The position numbers and the translations under genes were made by a program. The notes below the pieces were generated by a model. The model made no database searches. It was given only the letters and a program-made list of their open reading frames with translations, and was not told where the DNA came from. Positions 4,875-5,732 of a stretch of DNA of 5,732 nt are shown here, piece by piece. Every line of letters starts with the position of its first letter. Position 1 is the first letter of the stretch. Source of the stretch: Chitinophagaceae bacterium (GTDB lineage: Bacteria; Bacteroidota; Bacteroidia; Chitinophagales; Chitinophagaceae); NCBI GenBank assembly GCA_023251335.1, contig JAHEZA010000189.1:1-5732 (forward strand). Reading direction: 5' to 3'.

Positions 4875-5732
4875 ATGAGACTTAGAGTTGAAAGAAAAGA
4901 CGCTATCATTTATCCCGATAATAACAGGGTGATTTCCCGTTTCTTTTTCAATGGCGAAGCACGGGCTGAAAAACTTATAGCGCAGATTTTGGCCATTCCG
5001 GAAGATGAAGCCGAATCACTGTTTATGCAGATTCTTCGCGAATTTTCAAAACGGCATAGAAGTATTACAACGGTTTATAAAAAGCACTACAACCTGGTAA
5101 AAGAAATTGTAGCAAGAATACATAAAGGAAACAATATTGCAGAATGGAAAAAGCTTTTGATCGGCGCATATTTTACAATGGAATATTCGGTGGAATCGGC
5201 AGCGCTTTTTAATCCTTCGCTAATAGAAGACACAGACCAGAACGGACTTGAAAAGGGGCAGGTGCGAGTTATTATTAGCCTGAGAGCTACCGGTGAAGGC
5301 CATATTTCATCGCTCGTTTTTCGCAGGGCGATTATTAATGAAGAAAATGAAATTCTTATCCAGGACGCCGGCCAGCAGATTTCCGAGGCAGAAACGATTA
5401 AAAACCATGTTTATAAAAAAAATTCTTTTATTAGTAAACTAAAAGAGATGGGGCTTGCGGAAGAGTTTTTTGACCTCGTAACAAACAGGCTACCTGAGAA
5501 ATTTATTTATGATCATGTACGCGATACTGTGAGAAACATAAGGGATGAAAATGTGATGCTGCAGATGGAGCATCACAAAGCATTGAATGAGATAGTATGG
5601 CTTGCCGATTCTTATACGCAGGTGAAATTTTCGTTTGATACCGACATTACAGAACGGGTAATATTTCCCATTTCCAAATACGAAAAAAACGGAATTGAAG
5701 ATGCACGGTTTGTAAAATTCACCGGAGATAAT
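4875..5732 (+). CDS. GH130-type glycoside hydrolase/phosphorylase, N-terminal 286 codons (3' end outside the window)
   Basis: The frame is open from ATG 4875 to the window edge with no stop, so the gene is partial. There is no signal peptide, so the enzyme should be cytoplasmic. Residues 1-95 are a mostly helical extension (FSKRHRSITTVYKKHYN at 57-73). The catalytic-domain signature then begins: VESAALFNPS (106-115), SLRATGEGHISSLVFR (135-150), RVIFPISK (261-268) and NGIEDARFV (272-280). The last resembles the GH130 EDPR-type motif that carries the proposed catalytic Asp, here D276, with Ala in place of Pro. GH130 enzymes are known to phosphorolyse or hydrolyse beta-mannosides such as mannosylglucose, mannosyl-GlcNAc and beta-1,2- or beta-1,4-mannooligosaccharides. 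The residues that separate phosphorylases from hydrolases lie beyond the edge, so the reaction type cannot be fixed. From memory, relatives with this extension are near 480-500 residues. Its place after the GT4 fusion suggests a joint mannoside pathway. Confidence 0.82.
   Translation, partial: MRLRVERKDAIIYPDNNRVISRFFFNGEARAEKLIAQILAIPEDEAESLFMQILREFSKRHRSITTVYKKHYNLVKEIVARIHKGNNIAEWKKLLIGAYFTMEYSVESAALFNPSLIEDTDQNGLEKGQVRVIISLRATGEGHISSLVFRRAIINEENEILIQDAGQQISEAETIKNHVYKKNSFISKLKEMGLAEEFFDLVTNRLPEKFIYDHVRDTVRNIRDENVMLQMEHHKALNEIVWLADSYTQVKFSFDTDITERVIFPISKYEKNGIEDARFVKFTGDN

Overview
This AT-rich window looks like a chromosomal segment of a Bacteroidetes bacterium, probably of the Chitinophagaceae/Sphingobacteriia type. 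That placement rests on the protein families, on the lack of strong Shine-Dalgarno sequences before the starts, and on sequences matching the Bacteroidetes -7 promoter element TAnnTTTG. It is inference, because no rRNA or other marker gene is present.

Layout, left to right. Positions 1-399 (+) hold the C-terminal part of a PRC-barrel-like protein cut by the left edge. After a 208-base convergent gap, 608-793 (-) encodes a 61-residue, very lysine-rich small protein of unknown function. Positions 887-1798 (-) encode a 303-residue membrane protein joining a DUF2231 domain to a C-terminal Rieske [2Fe-2S] domain. A 359-base divergent intergenic region (1799-2157) follows, with a hairpin, a GC-rich 12-bp palindrome and a promoter-like element. 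Positions 2158-4560 (+) encode an 800-residue protein that fuses a GT4-type glycosyltransferase to a helical, (alpha/alpha)6-like carbohydrate-enzyme domain. A 314-base gap (4561-4874) carries a hairpin just after the stop codon, an inverted repeat and a second TAnnTTTG element. From 4875 to the right edge (+) is the first 286 codons of a GH130-type glycoside hydrolase/phosphorylase.

How the genes may work together. The most coherent unit is the glycosyltransferase fusion followed by the GH130 enzyme. GH130 enzymes act on beta-mannosides, so the pair may make and then trim or phosphorolyse a mannose-containing oligosaccharide or glycoconjugate. Neither protein shows a signal peptide in the part visible, which points to the cytoplasm. 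The left-hand genes (PRC-barrel, small lysine-rich protein, DUF2231-Rieske) resemble the accessory or stress-type genes often grouped in soil Bacteroidetes, but nothing in the sequence proves a shared function. No RNA genes, mobile elements, CRISPR arrays or attachment sites were recognised.
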